Positions 24,329 through 33,252 of a stretch of 36,905 bases of DNA are shown here, piece after piece; positions within the stretch are counted from its first letter, which is position 1; the number at the start of each line of letters is the position of its first letter. The notes below the pieces were generated by a model. That model had not been told where the DNA came from, did not search any database, and was given only the letters and a program-made list of their open reading frames with translations. Origin of the DNA: Pseudomonadota bacterium (GTDB lineage Bacteria > Pseudomonadota > Alphaproteobacteria > Rhizobiales > Xanthobacteraceae); NCBI GenBank assembly GCA_018971625.1, contig JAGXAJ010000042.1, positions 1-36,905 of the forward strand. The letters are read 5' to 3'. Position numbers and translations under genes: made by a program.

Positions 24329-24343
24329 TTAAAGAAAGGTTAA
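24329..24343 (-). promoter_or_regulatory. Perfect CtrA box upstream of the small membrane protein
   Basis: TTAAAGAAAGGTTAA is an exact TTAA-N7-TTAA, 78–92 bases before the start at 24251. The divergent gene at 24498 is 155 bases away on the other side. Confidence 0.65.
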
Positions 24344-24497
24344 CACGGCAGACCGGAACCGCATGCCGCACATGACTAGGGCGACCGATGGCGCTGTGAC
24401 GCCGGCGAAAATAGCCGTATCGCGTGGCATAGTCGCAAGCTGATTCGGCCCTTCTGTCGATCTTCAGTTTTTGACTTCCCTCCCCTGTGTCTTACCG

Positions 24498-25226
24498 ATG
24501 ACAATCTTCTCCACGGCCCATCGTTCTGCGCGCGGTTCGCGCCGGCGCCGCCACAACCACGTGATTCCGATCGTAGCGGCGAGCACAATCGGCACGATTG
24601 CGATCGCGCTGATTGCCTATCTGCTGTGGCCGACCTGGAGCACGGACGTATCAAATGATCCGGCGCCGTTGCCGATCAGCGTCGGCGACACGCTGTTTAA
24701 CGTGCCCCCGCTGGCGATTCGGATGAAAATCCAGCGCCATTCCGGCCCGCAGGAACGGATCGATCTCAATTTCAACTATCCCGGGCTCGAGGTTCCGGCA
24801 GGCCCCAAACACGTCAGCGCCGATACGGTCGAAGACGCGCTACCGCCGATCGACCGGATATTCCTGTCGATCGCCGCGCACCACGATTCCATGGCGCCGG
24901 ATGTGCGCCTGAACACCATCTATCCGCGCTACCTCGAGCAAACCACGAGTCCGGGACCGGACGGCCTGAACGTACGCGCGTTTCGCGACGGCACGCCTTA
25001 CGGCCAGGAGGATCTGTTCTTCGCGGACGCGCCGAAGCTCAGCGCGCGCTGCACGCGCGACGGCGCGACACCCGGCATGTGCCTGAGCGAGCGCCGCATC
25101 GACGGCGCCGATTTGACGTTTCGCTTTCCGCGGAGCTGGCTCGCGCAATGGCGCGAGGTGGCCGATGCGATGGACCGCCTGACGGTGCAATTGCACCGGA
25201 CAAAGACCAGCCCGTCGCCAAGGTAA
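24498..25226 (+). CDS. Hypothetical membrane-anchored periplasmic protein
   Basis: 242 residues: an Arg-rich cytosolic head (SARGSRRRRHN), one anchor helix (about 22–44) and a periplasmic domain with the repeated motif IDRIFLSIAAHHDSMAPDVR, a late Cys pair (RCTRDGATPGMC) and SERRIDGADLTFRFPRSWL. No recognised family. ATG 24498 is preferred over the TTG at 24471, although no strong ribosome-binding site is seen for either. The two cysteines, nine residues apart, may form a disulphide. Confidence 0.75.
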   Translation: MTIFSTAHRSARGSRRRRHNHVIPIVAASTIGTIAIALIAYLLWPTWSTDVSNDPAPLPISVGDTLFNVPPLAIRMKIQRHSGPQERIDLNFNYPGLEVPAGPKHVSADTVEDALPPIDRIFLSIAAHHDSMAPDVRLNTIYPRYLEQTTSPGPDGLNVRAFRDGTPYGQEDLFFADAPKLSARCTRDGATPGMCLSERRIDGADLTFRFPRSWLAQWREVADAMDRLTVQLHRTKTSPSPR

Positions 25227-25269
25227 TTCCGAGATCATCCGGCCGATAGCGGGTTTCGGCGAATCGTTG

Positions 25270-25488
25270 TCAGCCCTGTTCGACCAGATCGTCCTCGAGG
25301 ATCGCCATCTGGAACTGGAATGAGCGGTCGTCGTCCTCATCGTCGACGAACAGGACGCCGATGAATTCCTCGCCGATATAGACCTCAGCCGAATCGTCTT
25401 TTTTCGGCCGCGGCACGACGCGGATCTTGGGATTGCCGAACAGGCGCTTGAGATAGGCGTCGAGCTTCCTGACTTCCTGAACGTCCAC
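25270..25488 (-). CDS. DUF3126 family protein
   Basis: 72-residue acidic protein: VQEVRKLDAYLKRLFGNP, then AEVYIGEEFIGVLFVDDEDD and FQFQMAILEDDL. This is the DUF3126 pattern, conserved in Rhizobiales and typically encoded just after cysE, as here. Function unknown; a link to cysteine synthesis is suggested only by the neighbourhood. GTG 25488 is preferred to TTG 25500 because GGAG is positioned for it. Confidence 0.88.
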   Translation of the reverse strand: MDVQEVRKLDAYLKRLFGNPKIRVVPRPKKDDSAEVYIGEEFIGVLFVDDEDDDRSFQFQMAILEDDLVEQG

Positions 25489-25586
25489 GGCAGTCTCCAA
25501 TAAAATTAAATTTCAGATTTTCAGAGGTTCTGGGACGGGGGCGAAGCAAACCGCCGCCGTTTCCTTTCGATTTCGTACACGAGATT

Positions 25587-26414
25587 TCAGAGTCCAATCG
25601 CGTTGATCATCTGATCCATGGTGCGTGACGGTTCGGCGCATCCGGCCTCGCCGACGATCTTGGCTGGTACCCCGGCCACGGTGACATTGTGGGGTACCGG
25701 CTTCACCACCACCGATCCCGCCGCGATGCGCGCGCAATGACCGACCTCGATATTGCCGAGAATCTTGGCGCCCGCCCCGATCATCACACCGCGGCGAATC
25801 TTGGGATGGCGGTCCTCGTTCTCCTTGCCGGTGCCGCCGAGGGTGACGCCGTGCAGAATCGAGACGTCGTCTTCGATCACCGCGGTCTCGCCGCAAACAA
25901 AGCCGGTGGCGTGATCGAGGAAGATGCCACGACCGACTTTCGCCGCGGGATTGATGTCGGTCTGGAACACCGACGAGGAACGGCTTTGCAGGTAATAGGC
26001 AAAATCCTTGCGAGCCTTTTGATAGAGCCAGTGCGCCAGACGGTGGGTCTGAATCGCATGAAAGCCCTTGAAGTAGAGCAAGGGATCGATAAACCGCGAG
26101 GTCGCGGGATCGCGGTCGTAAACCGCGACGAGGTCGGCGCGGAAAGCGTTACCGATATCGGGGTCGTCGCGCAGCGCTTCGTCAAAGGTCTGGCGGATCA
26201 AATCACCCGATAGCGCCGAATGGTCGAGACGTCCGCTGATGCGGTGCACGACAGCGTCTTCGAGCCGCTCATGGTGTAGCACCGTCGAATAGATGAAGGA
26301 GGCGAGCTCGGGCTCGCGCCGAACGATGTCTTCCGCCTCCTGCCGGATGCGATCCCAGATCGGATCGAGCGCCGCCAGTTTGCCGCCCTGCGGATTGATC
26401 TGATGAATGGCCAT
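25587..26414 (-). CDS. cysE: Serine O-acetyltransferase
   Basis: Transfers acetyl from acetyl-CoA to serine, the first step of cysteine synthesis, in the cytosol. 275 residues: an all-alpha N-terminal domain (with DPLLYFKGFHAIQTHRLAHW) followed by a left-handed beta-helix. Catalytic residues line up with E. coli CysE: Asp153 (TDINPAAKVG), His168 (LDHATGFV) and His203 (DRHPKI), with the CoA loop LGGTGKENEDRHP intact. The C-terminal Ile in the extreme tail (MINAIGL) is of the type that binds cysteine synthase CysK. ATG 26414 is the start. DUF3126 follows 98 bases downstream on the same strand. Confidence 0.97.
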   Translation of the reverse strand: MAIHQINPQGGKLAALDPIWDRIRQEAEDIVRREPELASFIYSTVLHHERLEDAVVHRISGRLDHSALSGDLIRQTFDEALRDDPDIGNAFRADLVAVYDRDPATSRFIDPLLYFKGFHAIQTHRLAHWLYQKARKDFAYYLQSRSSSVFQTDINPAAKVGRGIFLDHATGFVCGETAVIEDDVSILHGVTLGGTGKENEDRHPKIRRGVMIGAGAKILGNIEVGHCARIAAGSVVVKPVPHNVTVAGVPAKIVGEAGCAEPSRTMDQMINAIGL

Positions 26415-26683
26415 ATGCTGCTCTCGTAAATTCGCTTGCCGGATCAGCGGCCGCGGCCACATTCTAACACAACAAACGGACTTCTGTCTCACGCAAGATC
26501 GCCAGAGACGAACGTTGGCGCCCCTCAAATTCGCTCTAAGCCATTGAAGTAACGTATTTTCCCCATACAGTGCGGGATCCGCCCGCGCCCGCGCGGGGTC
26601 TTTGAGGTGGTCGGTATCTGCAGGAAATCAAGCAAGCCGCCATCCAACTATTTGCCGATTTTCGTTTCCGAGCTCGCGCGGGC

Positions 26684-28084
26684 ATGGTGTCTTGCAAACC
26701 CGGGAGGCGCAGCATCACGACCCAAACTCTAACGGCGCGCCGGACCGGCTCGACCTGGGTCTGGATATCAGCCCTGATCATTCCGGTGCTACTGCTCGCG
26801 CCGGCGATATGGAATGGATACCCCCTGCTCCAGTACGACACCGGCGGTTATCTGGCCCGGTGGTACGAAGGCTATCTGGTGCCGAGCCGTTCCACCGTAT
26901 TCGGCATTTACCTGCACTACGGCGAAAGCTCATATTTCTGGATCAATCTGGGCATCCAGGCGCTGGCGACGCTATGGATTCTGCAGCTTGTGTTGCGAGT
27001 GTTGGGCATGGCACAGCCAGCGCGGCTGGTCGCGATCAGCCTCGTCCTGATCCTGACCACGGCGCTGCCCTGGCTCGCCAGCATGCTGTTGACCGACATC
27101 TTCGCCGGCCTGTCAGTGCTGTCGCTTTTTGTCCTCGTGCTGCATGGCGACAAGATCTCGGTGCCGGAAAAGTTGCTGCTGTTTGTGTTCACTGCATTCG
27201 CCGGAGCCACCCATAGCGCCACGCTGGCGGTGCTGCTCGGGCTGTGCTGTGTCGGCTGGATCGTGCGACCGTTGCTGCGCGGGCGAATAGCCGTTTCCGG
27301 ATTGCTGCAGGGCAGCCTGACCATCGTGATCGGCGCCGCGATGCTGCTGGCGGCGAACTTTGCACTTTCCGGACAACTGGCCTGGACGCCGGGTGGCTAT
27401 GGCGTTGCGTTCGGCCGCATGATGCAGGACGGCATCGTCGCACGCTATTTGCGCGCGCATTGCCCCGAGCAAAAACTCAAGCTCTGTCCCTATCGCGACC
27501 AGCTTCCGGCCACCGCAGACGACTTCCTGTGGGGCAACAGCATGTTTAACACGCTCGGCCGTTTCAAGGGCCTCGACGACGAAATGGGTTTCATCGTGTT
27601 GCATTCGCTTGCTGAATATCCGGCCATGCAGGCCGAAGCCGTGATCGTGGCTACCGCGCAGCAATTGATCGATGTTGCGACCGGCGAAGGCACCCATGGC
27701 TGGATACCTCACACCTACGGCATCATCGAACGTTATATGCCGGCGCAGCTCGGGCCGATGCGCGCGGCGCATCAACAGCATTGGGACATCAATTTCAAGG
27801 TGATCAACCGGATCCATGTCCCGGTGGCGCTGGCATCGATGCTGGCGGTGGTCGCGATCCTTGCTGCCGGCATCTGGCGCCGTCGGCTCGACGATATCAC
27901 GTTGCTTGCCGCCACCGTCAGCGTTGCGCTGCTCGGCAACGCCTTCGTCTGCGGCGTGATATCGGGGCCGCATGACCGCTACGGCGCGCGGATGGTCTGG
28001 ATCGCAACGTTCGTGGCGCTGATCGCGGCCTTCCGGAATTTCGCTGACCGCTCCGGCACGCCTGAAGATTCATTTCCGCTCTGA
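26684..28084 (+). CDS. Polytopic membrane protein, possible GT-C-like glycosyltransferase
   Basis: 466 residues with about ten hydrophobic helices. The first external loop has YPLLQYDTGGYLARW, an Asp-containing loop after helix 1 as in GT-C-fold membrane glycosyltransferases. A large soluble loop (about 245–390) contains three cysteines. I know of no assigned function, so GT-C is inference. The start is uncertain: ATG 26684 has no good ribosome-binding site, while GGGAGG at 26702–26707 points to an in-frame ATC at 26714. The 3' end overlaps the convergent hydrolase gene by 15 bases. Confidence 0.72.
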   Translation: MVSCKPGRRSITTQTLTARRTGSTWVWISALIIPVLLLAPAIWNGYPLLQYDTGGYLARWYEGYLVPSRSTVFGIYLHYGESSYFWINLGIQALATLWILQLVLRVLGMAQPARLVAISLVLILTTALPWLASMLLTDIFAGLSVLSLFVLVLHGDKISVPEKLLLFVFTAFAGATHSATLAVLLGLCCVGWIVRPLLRGRIAVSGLLQGSLTIVIGAAMLLAANFALSGQLAWTPGGYGVAFGRMMQDGIVARYLRAHCPEQKLKLCPYRDQLPATADDFLWGNSMFNTLGRFKGLDDEMGFIVLHSLAEYPAMQAEAVIVATAQQLIDVATGEGTHGWIPHTYGIIERYMPAQLGPMRAAHQQHWDINFKVINRIHVPVALASMLAVVAILAAGIWRRRLDDITLLAATVSVALLGNAFVCGVISGPHDRYGARMVWIATFVALIAAFRNFADRSGTPEDSFPL

Positions 28085-28822
28085 AAGAAATTCCAGCACG
28101 CCGGCCTTGTAGACCTTGTCGCCGACCGCCCGCATGTGGTCGCGATCGGGAATGTCGAGCACCTTCGAGCCCGGAATGATGCCGGCCAGCGCGGCGGCGG
28201 AGCCCGCGATCTCGTCCGTGGTGCCGACCGCGATCAGTACCGGCACCGCGACATCGGCAGCCTCCTCGCGCGTCATCAGCCGGCGCGAGCCGCGCAAGCA
28301 GGCGGCAAGCGCCCGGCGGTCGCTGCGGGTCTGATCGGCGAAAGCGCGGAAGGTCCGTCCCACCGGATCGGTGACGTCGTCCAGCGAGTCCGCCTCCAGC
28401 GCTTCGGCAACTTTTTCCCCGGGGCCGCCGCCTTCGATCAGTCCGATGCCGATGCCACCGAGGATCGCCGAGCGCAACCGCTGCGGCGCGCGATGCGCCA
28501 GCCACGCCGTCATCCGTCCGCCCAGCGAGTAGCCCATGATATCAGCCCGCGCGATCTCGAGATGATCCATCAGCGCGGTGACATCGCCGGCCATGATGCC
28601 GATATGGTAGTCCTCGGAATCGTAGAGCTTGGCGGAATCACCGTGGCCGCGATTGTCGAGCGCGATGACGCGACGGCCGTTTTTCTTCAGCTCCGAAACC
28701 CAGGTCGGATACGCCCAGTTGACGTTCTTGCTCGACGCAAAGCCGTGGACCAGCAGGATCGGCTCACCCTCGCCTTCGTCGAGATAGGCAATTTCGACAG
28801 CGCCGTTGTGAAAGCTCGGCAT
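28070..28822 (-). CDS. Alpha/beta fold hydrolase
   Basis: 250-residue serine hydrolase of the prolyl-aminopeptidase/3-oxoadipate-lactonase-like group. Seen: oxyanion loop LLVHGFASSKNVNW, NRGHGDSAK, nucleophile elbow GYSLGG with Ser99, acidic residue in VGTTDEIAG, and catalytic His in DRDHMRAV. No signal peptide, so cytosolic. The substrate cannot be deduced. ATG 28822 is the first good start after the preceding intergenic region. It is convergent with and overlaps the membrane protein gene at 26684–28084. Confidence 0.92.
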   Translation of the reverse strand: MPSFHNGAVEIAYLDEGEGEPILLVHGFASSKNVNWAYPTWVSELKKNGRRVIALDNRGHGDSAKLYDSEDYHIGIMAGDVTALMDHLEIARADIMGYSLGGRMTAWLAHRAPQRLRSAILGGIGIGLIEGGGPGEKVAEALEADSLDDVTDPVGRTFRAFADQTRSDRRALAACLRGSRRLMTREEAADVAVPVLIAVGTTDEIAGSAAALAGIIPGSKVLDIPDRDHMRAVGDKVYKAGVLEFLSERK

Positions 28823-28867
28823 TGCTCATTCCATATATTCAGGTGATTGGAAGATTTGGGCCGAAAG

Positions 28868-30007
28868 CTAGCCGCGTGCGCTAACGGGCGCCAGCGTCGA
28901 ACGCAACGCCGCTGCCTTCTGTTTCTTCAGCCGGCGTGCCTTTTTATGATGCAGCCAGGACAGGGTCAGCCGTTCGGTGGTGGCTTTGATCGACGACAAT
29001 AGCCCGAACAGAGCGAACAGCGCGCCGAACACCCACATTGTCAGGTCGAAGGCGCCCGTCGCGAGCAATAGCGCGCCGCGGCCGAGCATTTTCAGGATCG
29101 CGCGGGTCTGTCCACCCTTGGACTGGGCGAGCCGCGCCGCGCGCGCGACGTCCTTGGGCCCTTGCGAAATCGCCAGCGTATCGAGCGCACCGCGCACGCC
29201 AGCCTTTTCCCCGACGCGCCCGACATCCTTGCCGAGACGGACCAGACCCGCGGCCTGCTCGGGATGAAATGCCGCCTTGATCGCATCGACAGTCTGGCCC
29301 GGCCGCAGCACGGACGCACGCTCCACCGCGTTCTCCAGCATCGGCGCATCGACGATATCCCGTGCGGAGCGTCCGGCCCAACGCGCCAATCCCTCGCCGA
29401 GCCGTCCCACCTTGCGAGCGTCCTTGACCAGTGTGAGCCCGGCGCGCACTGGCGCCGCGCCGCCGACCGAGATATAGGTCGCCGCTGTTATCGCTAGCCC
29501 CGCCGACGCCAGTCCCAGCACCAGCCGATCGGTTTCCGCACCGGTCACCAGATGCTTGCCCTCGCGCACCACGTCCCGGATGTCGCCGAACACAAAGAAA
29601 TCGCCGGCCACCGTTCCCGACATGCTCGCGGCATCGTCAGCGGCACCGGTGAAAAGCCCGCTGGCAAAACCTTTGGCGAAATGCGAGGCCGAATTAGCCT
29701 CGGTGACGGCATCGCGCACCCGCCCCGACAACTCATCGCTGACGGCTATGTTTTTTTGCCTGGCGAGATCGACAAAGCTCGCCGCAAGATCGGCATCGCC
29801 CGTGGCCAGCGCACGCTCGATGTTTGTCGCGACAATCGATTCGTTATTGCGTAAAATCGCATCGATCTGGAGGTCCGACAGTTCGACCGGATCGTCCTGC
29901 GCGGCCAGGATCGCGGCAGAATTGCGCGCATGCGGCCACAGCAGCGCGCATGCGACCGTACATACTGCCATACCAGCCGAAGCCAAACCGAACCGCGCTC
30001 GCCGCAT
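28868..30007 (-). CDS. Hypothetical membrane protein with long soluble helical part
   Basis: 379 residues. An N-terminal hydrophobic segment (FGLASAGMAVCTVACALLW), a central membrane segment (LVLGLASAGLAITAATYI) and a strong C-terminal pair (LLLATGAFDLTMWVFGALFALFGLL) flank helical Ala/Arg/Gly-rich regions. A Lys/Arg-rich cytosolic tail follows (HHKKARRLKKQKAAALR). No motif recognised. ATG 30007 follows GGGGG; the upstream TTG frame to 30064 looks spurious. It lies directly upstream of the alpha/beta hydrolase on the same strand (45 bases), so they may be co-transcribed. Confidence 0.75.
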   Translation of the reverse strand: MRRARFGLASAGMAVCTVACALLWPHARNSAAILAAQDDPVELSDLQIDAILRNNESIVATNIERALATGDADLAASFVDLARQKNIAVSDELSGRVRDAVTEANSASHFAKGFASGLFTGAADDAASMSGTVAGDFFVFGDIRDVVREGKHLVTGAETDRLVLGLASAGLAITAATYISVGGAAPVRAGLTLVKDARKVGRLGEGLARWAGRSARDIVDAPMLENAVERASVLRPGQTVDAIKAAFHPEQAAGLVRLGKDVGRVGEKAGVRGALDTLAISQGPKDVARAARLAQSKGGQTRAILKMLGRGALLLATGAFDLTMWVFGALFALFGLLSSIKATTERLTLSWLHHKKARRLKKQKAAALRSTLAPVSARG

Positions 30008-30252
30008 CCGAAAAACCCCCGATATTTCCGTTTCTTTAGATGGTATGCCGCTTTTAGGACACAACAGCCCCGACGAAAGAAGGGCTTCTCTGAGAGGACA
30101 AGATTGTGTCGAATTTCCATGAGCAAATGGACGGTCGGGACCTAGGAATCAACTGAACCTGCCAGTATGGTGCGCGGCATTTTGGTTCCGCCGCATATTA
30201 TGCTGACTGTTGTTGATTGCGCCCGGCGTCATTGCTGCCCAAGGTGATTTCC

Positions 30253-30498
30253 ATGTCTGACCATGTCGTTCCGCACTTTCACAATGATGCCGGCGTTCCG
30301 ATGATCGAGATCGGATCGAAGGAATTCATGTGCGTTGGGGCCAATCCGCCGTTCGACCATCCCCATGTTTTTCTCGATCTCGGCAACGACAACGAGATCA
30401 TCTGCCCCTATTGCTCGACCCTGTATCGCCATGCCGCCGACCTCGGCGCTGGCGAGGCCCGCCCGCCCGAATGCGTACTGAAGGACAAGGTCGCCTGA
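30253..30498 (+). CDS. CHCC zinc-finger protein (NDUFS6-like)
   Basis: 81-residue protein with one zinc site: Cys27 (EFMCVGANPP), His36/His38 (FDHPHVFLDLG), Cys51 and Cys54 (ICPYCSTLY). This is the zf-CHCC family, whose mitochondrial member NDUFS6 is a complex I subunit; alphaproteobacterial homologues are found with complex I. A role in NADH dehydrogenase assembly is plausible, though no nuo genes are in the window. ATG 30253 follows AAGGTGA. The FAD monooxygenase starts 8 bases after its stop, implying one transcript. Confidence 0.92.
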   Translation: MSDHVVPHFHNDAGVPMIEIGSKEFMCVGANPPFDHPHVFLDLGNDNEIICPYCSTLYRHAADLGAGEARPPECVLKDKVA

Positions 30499-30505
30499 GC
30501 GGTCG

Positions 30506-31705
30506 GTGGCCGCGTCGCGCACGATTTTTGTCGCGGGCGCCGGGATCGGAGGATTGACGGCGGCGCTGGCGTTGGCAGCCCGGGGATTTCGTGTCGTTAT
30601 TCTTGAAAAGGCCGAGCGCCTTGAAGAGGCTGGCGCCGGCCTGCAGCTCTCGCCCAATGCCAGCCGCGTGCTGATCGATCTCGGGCTGCAGCCGCGGCTG
30701 GCCGCCCGCGCCGTCACTCCCGAAGCCGTCAGCATCATGAGCGCGCAAAGCGGCGGCGAAATCGTCCGGCTTCCGCTTGGCGAGGCCGCGAGCGCCCGCG
30801 CCGGCGCCCCCTATTGGGTGATGCATCGCGCCGACCTACAGGCGGCATTGCAGGCGGAGGTCAACGACAACCCGGATATCGAGCTGCGGCTCGGCTGCCA
30901 GTTCGAAGACACCGCCGTCCACGCCAAGGGGCTGACGGTGGTTCAGCGCAGAGGGGTGACGCGTCAACAGGAAGTGGCGATGGCGCTGGTCGGCGCCGAC
31001 GGCATCTGGTCCTCGGTGCGCCAACATCTGTTTCCGCAAGCGCAGCCGCAATTCACCGGCTTGATCGCCTGGCGTGGCACCCTCGACACCACGCGATTGC
31101 CGCGCGAATACACCGCGCGGCGGGTCCAGCTCTGGATGGGGCCGAACGCACATCTGGTGGCGTATCCGATTTCGGCTGCACGGCAGATCAATATCGTCGC
31201 CGTGGTCGCCGGAGATTGGAATCGGCCGGGCTGGAGCGCACCCGGCGATATCGGCGAAATCAAGAATGTATTTTCTGCGCCGCAATGGCCCAGCACAGCG
31301 CGGATGATCGTCGGCGCGGTCGACGAATGGCGCAAATGGGCGTTGTTCACGGTGCCCGGCGGCGAATGGAGCACTGGCGCGATTGCACTATTGGGCGACG
31401 CCGCGCATGCGATGCTGCCGTTCGCAGCGCAGGGCGCGGGAATGGCGATCGAGGACGCCGCGGTGCTGGCCAAATGCCTTGGCGAGACCCAAAACGAAGG
31501 CGCTGCCTCCATTGCTCGTGCGATGCAGCGCTATGCAAAGCTGCGTCTGCCGCGCATAACGCAGGTGCAGCGCGCCGCGCGGCAATCGGGCCGGATCTAT
31601 CATTTGACGGGACCTGCAGCCTCCGCGCGCGACCTCGCGATCAAACTGATGGGTGCGAGCCGCGTGCTGGCGCGGCAGGACTGGATCTACGACTGGCGCG
31701 CGTGA
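30506..31705 (+). CDS. FAD-dependent aromatic-ring monooxygenase family protein
   Basis: 399-residue flavoprotein of the UbiH/PHBH group, most like salicylate or 3-hydroxybenzoate hydroxylases. Seen: N-terminal dinucleotide fold VAGAGIGGLTAALAL (GxGxxG at 11–16), the DG motif GADGIWSS (Asp165-Gly166), and the GD motif LLGDAAHAMLPF with Asp298 for the FAD ribose. The substrate cannot be fixed from sequence; an aromatic acid is most likely. GTG 30506 is the only start near the end of the zinc-finger gene and has a poor ribosome-binding site, so translational coupling is likely. Confidence 0.93.
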   Translation: MAASRTIFVAGAGIGGLTAALALAARGFRVVILEKAERLEEAGAGLQLSPNASRVLIDLGLQPRLAARAVTPEAVSIMSAQSGGEIVRLPLGEAASARAGAPYWVMHRADLQAALQAEVNDNPDIELRLGCQFEDTAVHAKGLTVVQRRGVTRQQEVAMALVGADGIWSSVRQHLFPQAQPQFTGLIAWRGTLDTTRLPREYTARRVQLWMGPNAHLVAYPISAARQINIVAVVAGDWNRPGWSAPGDIGEIKNVFSAPQWPSTARMIVGAVDEWRKWALFTVPGGEWSTGAIALLGDAAHAMLPFAAQGAGMAIEDAAVLAKCLGETQNEGAASIARAMQRYAKLRLPRITQVQRAARQSGRIYHLTGPAASARDLAIKLMGASRVLARQDWIYDWRA

Positions 31706-31732
31706 AGCCCGGATACGCCAGATGACCGGCAA

Positions 31733-32203
31733 TCAATCAGCAGACCGCGCTTCCGGTCGCGACGGGCCGTGATTACCTTTTTTGCCCTTGGCCGGCGCCG
31801 CAGCAACCGCCGCAGGCGCAGCGCCGGGCGGATCCAACGGGACCTCGTGGCAGTTGTTGCGTTTCCAGGTCTGGTCGGCCAGCTTTTTCTGTCCGAGAAA
31901 GGAGATGTAGTCATTGCGATAGGCCATTTCCGCCACCACTGGTCCGGCGAAACCGGTATCGGCCTTGTCCATCAGCTTCCTGGTATCTTCGATATGGCCG
32001 GCGATGCTCTTGCGCTCGATCTGCAATTGTTTGCAATCGTAGAAATCGTATCGGGCAGGATCGACGAAAGCGAGTGTCGCGCTGTCCAACGAGATATCGC
32101 TCACGCCGCCCGCACAACCGGAAAGCCCGATGCCGAGCGCCAGCAACGCCGTGACGATGGCCGCGTGTGGTAAAGCCTTGCGGTGGGACATCCAGGCGAA
32201 CAT
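31733..32203 (-). CDS. Putative outer-membrane-type lipoprotein
   Basis: 156 residues with a lipoprotein signal: a hydrophobic run ending LALGIGLSGC, so Cys30 should be lipidated, then GGVSDISLDS (Gly at +2, no Asp, so not an inner-membrane retention signal). The middle is charged and helical (YDCKQLQIERKSIAGHIEDT) with cysteines near YDCK and NNCHE. The end is Ala/Pro/Lys-rich low complexity. Function unknown. ATG 32203 follows AAGG; an inner ATG at 32191 is possible. Confidence 0.82.
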   Translation of the reverse strand: MFAWMSHRKALPHAAIVTALLALGIGLSGCAGGVSDISLDSATLAFVDPARYDFYDCKQLQIERKSIAGHIEDTRKLMDKADTGFAGPVVAEMAYRNDYISFLGQKKLADQTWKRNNCHEVPLDPPGAAPAAVAAAPAKGKKGNHGPSRPEARSAD

Positions 32204-32358
32204 GCGACCTTGATAAATGGACAATCTTGCGGTTGGGTAAAGCAGGCACTGATGTCGGCATTGAGGCTTTTGCCCTACCGCTGCCCACTGGAAAATGGCG
32301 TTTCAGGCCATTTCCATCGGCCCGGGAAACGCGCTAAGTCTCTGATCTCGCGACTAAA

Positions 32359-32445
32359 GCGGACGTGGCGGAATTGGTAGACGCAAGGGACTTAAAATCC
32401 CTCGATGGCAACGTCGTGTGGGTTCGAGTCCCACCGCCCGCACCA
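32359..32445 (+). tRNA. tRNA-Leu (anticodon UAA)
   Basis: Full cloverleaf with long variable arm. D-arm GCG/CGC around GAATTGGTAGA, anticodon stem AGGGA/TCCCT with loop CTTAAAA giving anticodon TAA at 32393–32395. Class II variable arm TGGCAACGTCG, T-arm GTGGG-TTCGAGT-CCCAC. The CCA end is encoded (32443–32445). The acceptor stem GCGGACG/CGCCCGC has one A5·C68 mismatch. Reads UUA and UUG. Confidence 0.97.
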
Positions 32446-32580
32446 CTCGCGCATGCAGTCACGCAAAGCATAGTGGAGCTCCGCGCGGCTCCGACATGGC
32501 TGGCGGAGCATCACCCGCTCCGCTCGTTCCCGCATTGTGAGATTGTGAGAACGTACCTTGCCGGGTTAGCGTGGGCCGGA

Positions 32581-32937
32581 TTAGCGTGCCGCTTCGCGCA
32601 ACAGGGTGATGGGATAGAATGGCTTCGACAAAAATCTGACGCCTTCCGGCAACGCGCTTGACGGCGCCTGACCGGAAATCACGACCACCCTCATCTTGGG
32701 ATGTTGCTGGCGGGCGAAGTGCGCGAGCTGAACGCCATCCATCTTCCCGGACAGACGGATATCGGTGATCAAAAAAGACGGATGTCGCATCTTGATCGCA
32801 AGCGATGCCGTCTCCGCATCTTCGCATTGGATAACCTCGAATTCGCTCTCTTCCAATAACAATGCAATCATGTTGCGCTGGATTTCGTCATCCTCGACCA
32901 CAACGGCGGTCGAACGAAGTGGCTTCGAGTGACCCAT
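32581..32937 (-). CDS. Single-domain response regulator receiver protein
   Basis: 118 residues, CheY-like receiver only. Acidic pocket VVEDDE (residues 14–18), phosphoacceptor Asp59 in LITDIRLSG, Ser88 in VVVISGQA and Lys105 in FLSKPF are all present, so it should be phosphorylated and switch. No output domain, so it probably relays phosphate or acts by protein contact. No histidine kinase is near. ATG 32937 has a strong GGAGG. Confidence 0.94.
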   Translation of the reverse strand: MGHSKPLRSTAVVVEDDEIQRNMIALLLEESEFEVIQCEDAETASLAIKMRHPSFLITDIRLSGKMDGVQLAHFARQQHPKMRVVVISGQAPSSALPEGVRFLSKPFYPITLLREAAR

Positions 32938-33252
32938 GGGGAACCTCCACCAATATTAACATAGGCTAATCCCGGAGCGCGGATCGGGTTCAATCGAAAA
33001 GCCGATTTTGTCGGTTCCATCGGGAAAATTTGCCGACAGGTGGTTGGGTCGGTGCGCACGCCCTGCCTTGCGTAGCGTTTCGATCGCGAACGCGACTACG
33101 TATCAGCACCGTGCCAACCAGCGACGAAATGATTTCGCAACTCCACCATCCGCGAAACGAGCCATGTTGAGCAGGCTGCATGCAGCCGCTGAGGCATTCT
33201 GCCGCCAACGTTCCATGGCCTGCGCACGCTGGTGCGAAGCAAATTCGCTACC
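32938..33252. other. Gene-free interval between divergent genes
   Basis: About 315 bases between the response regulator and the hydrolase remnant. No ORF, repeat or RNA is convincing. It presumably holds both promoters. Confidence 0.4.
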
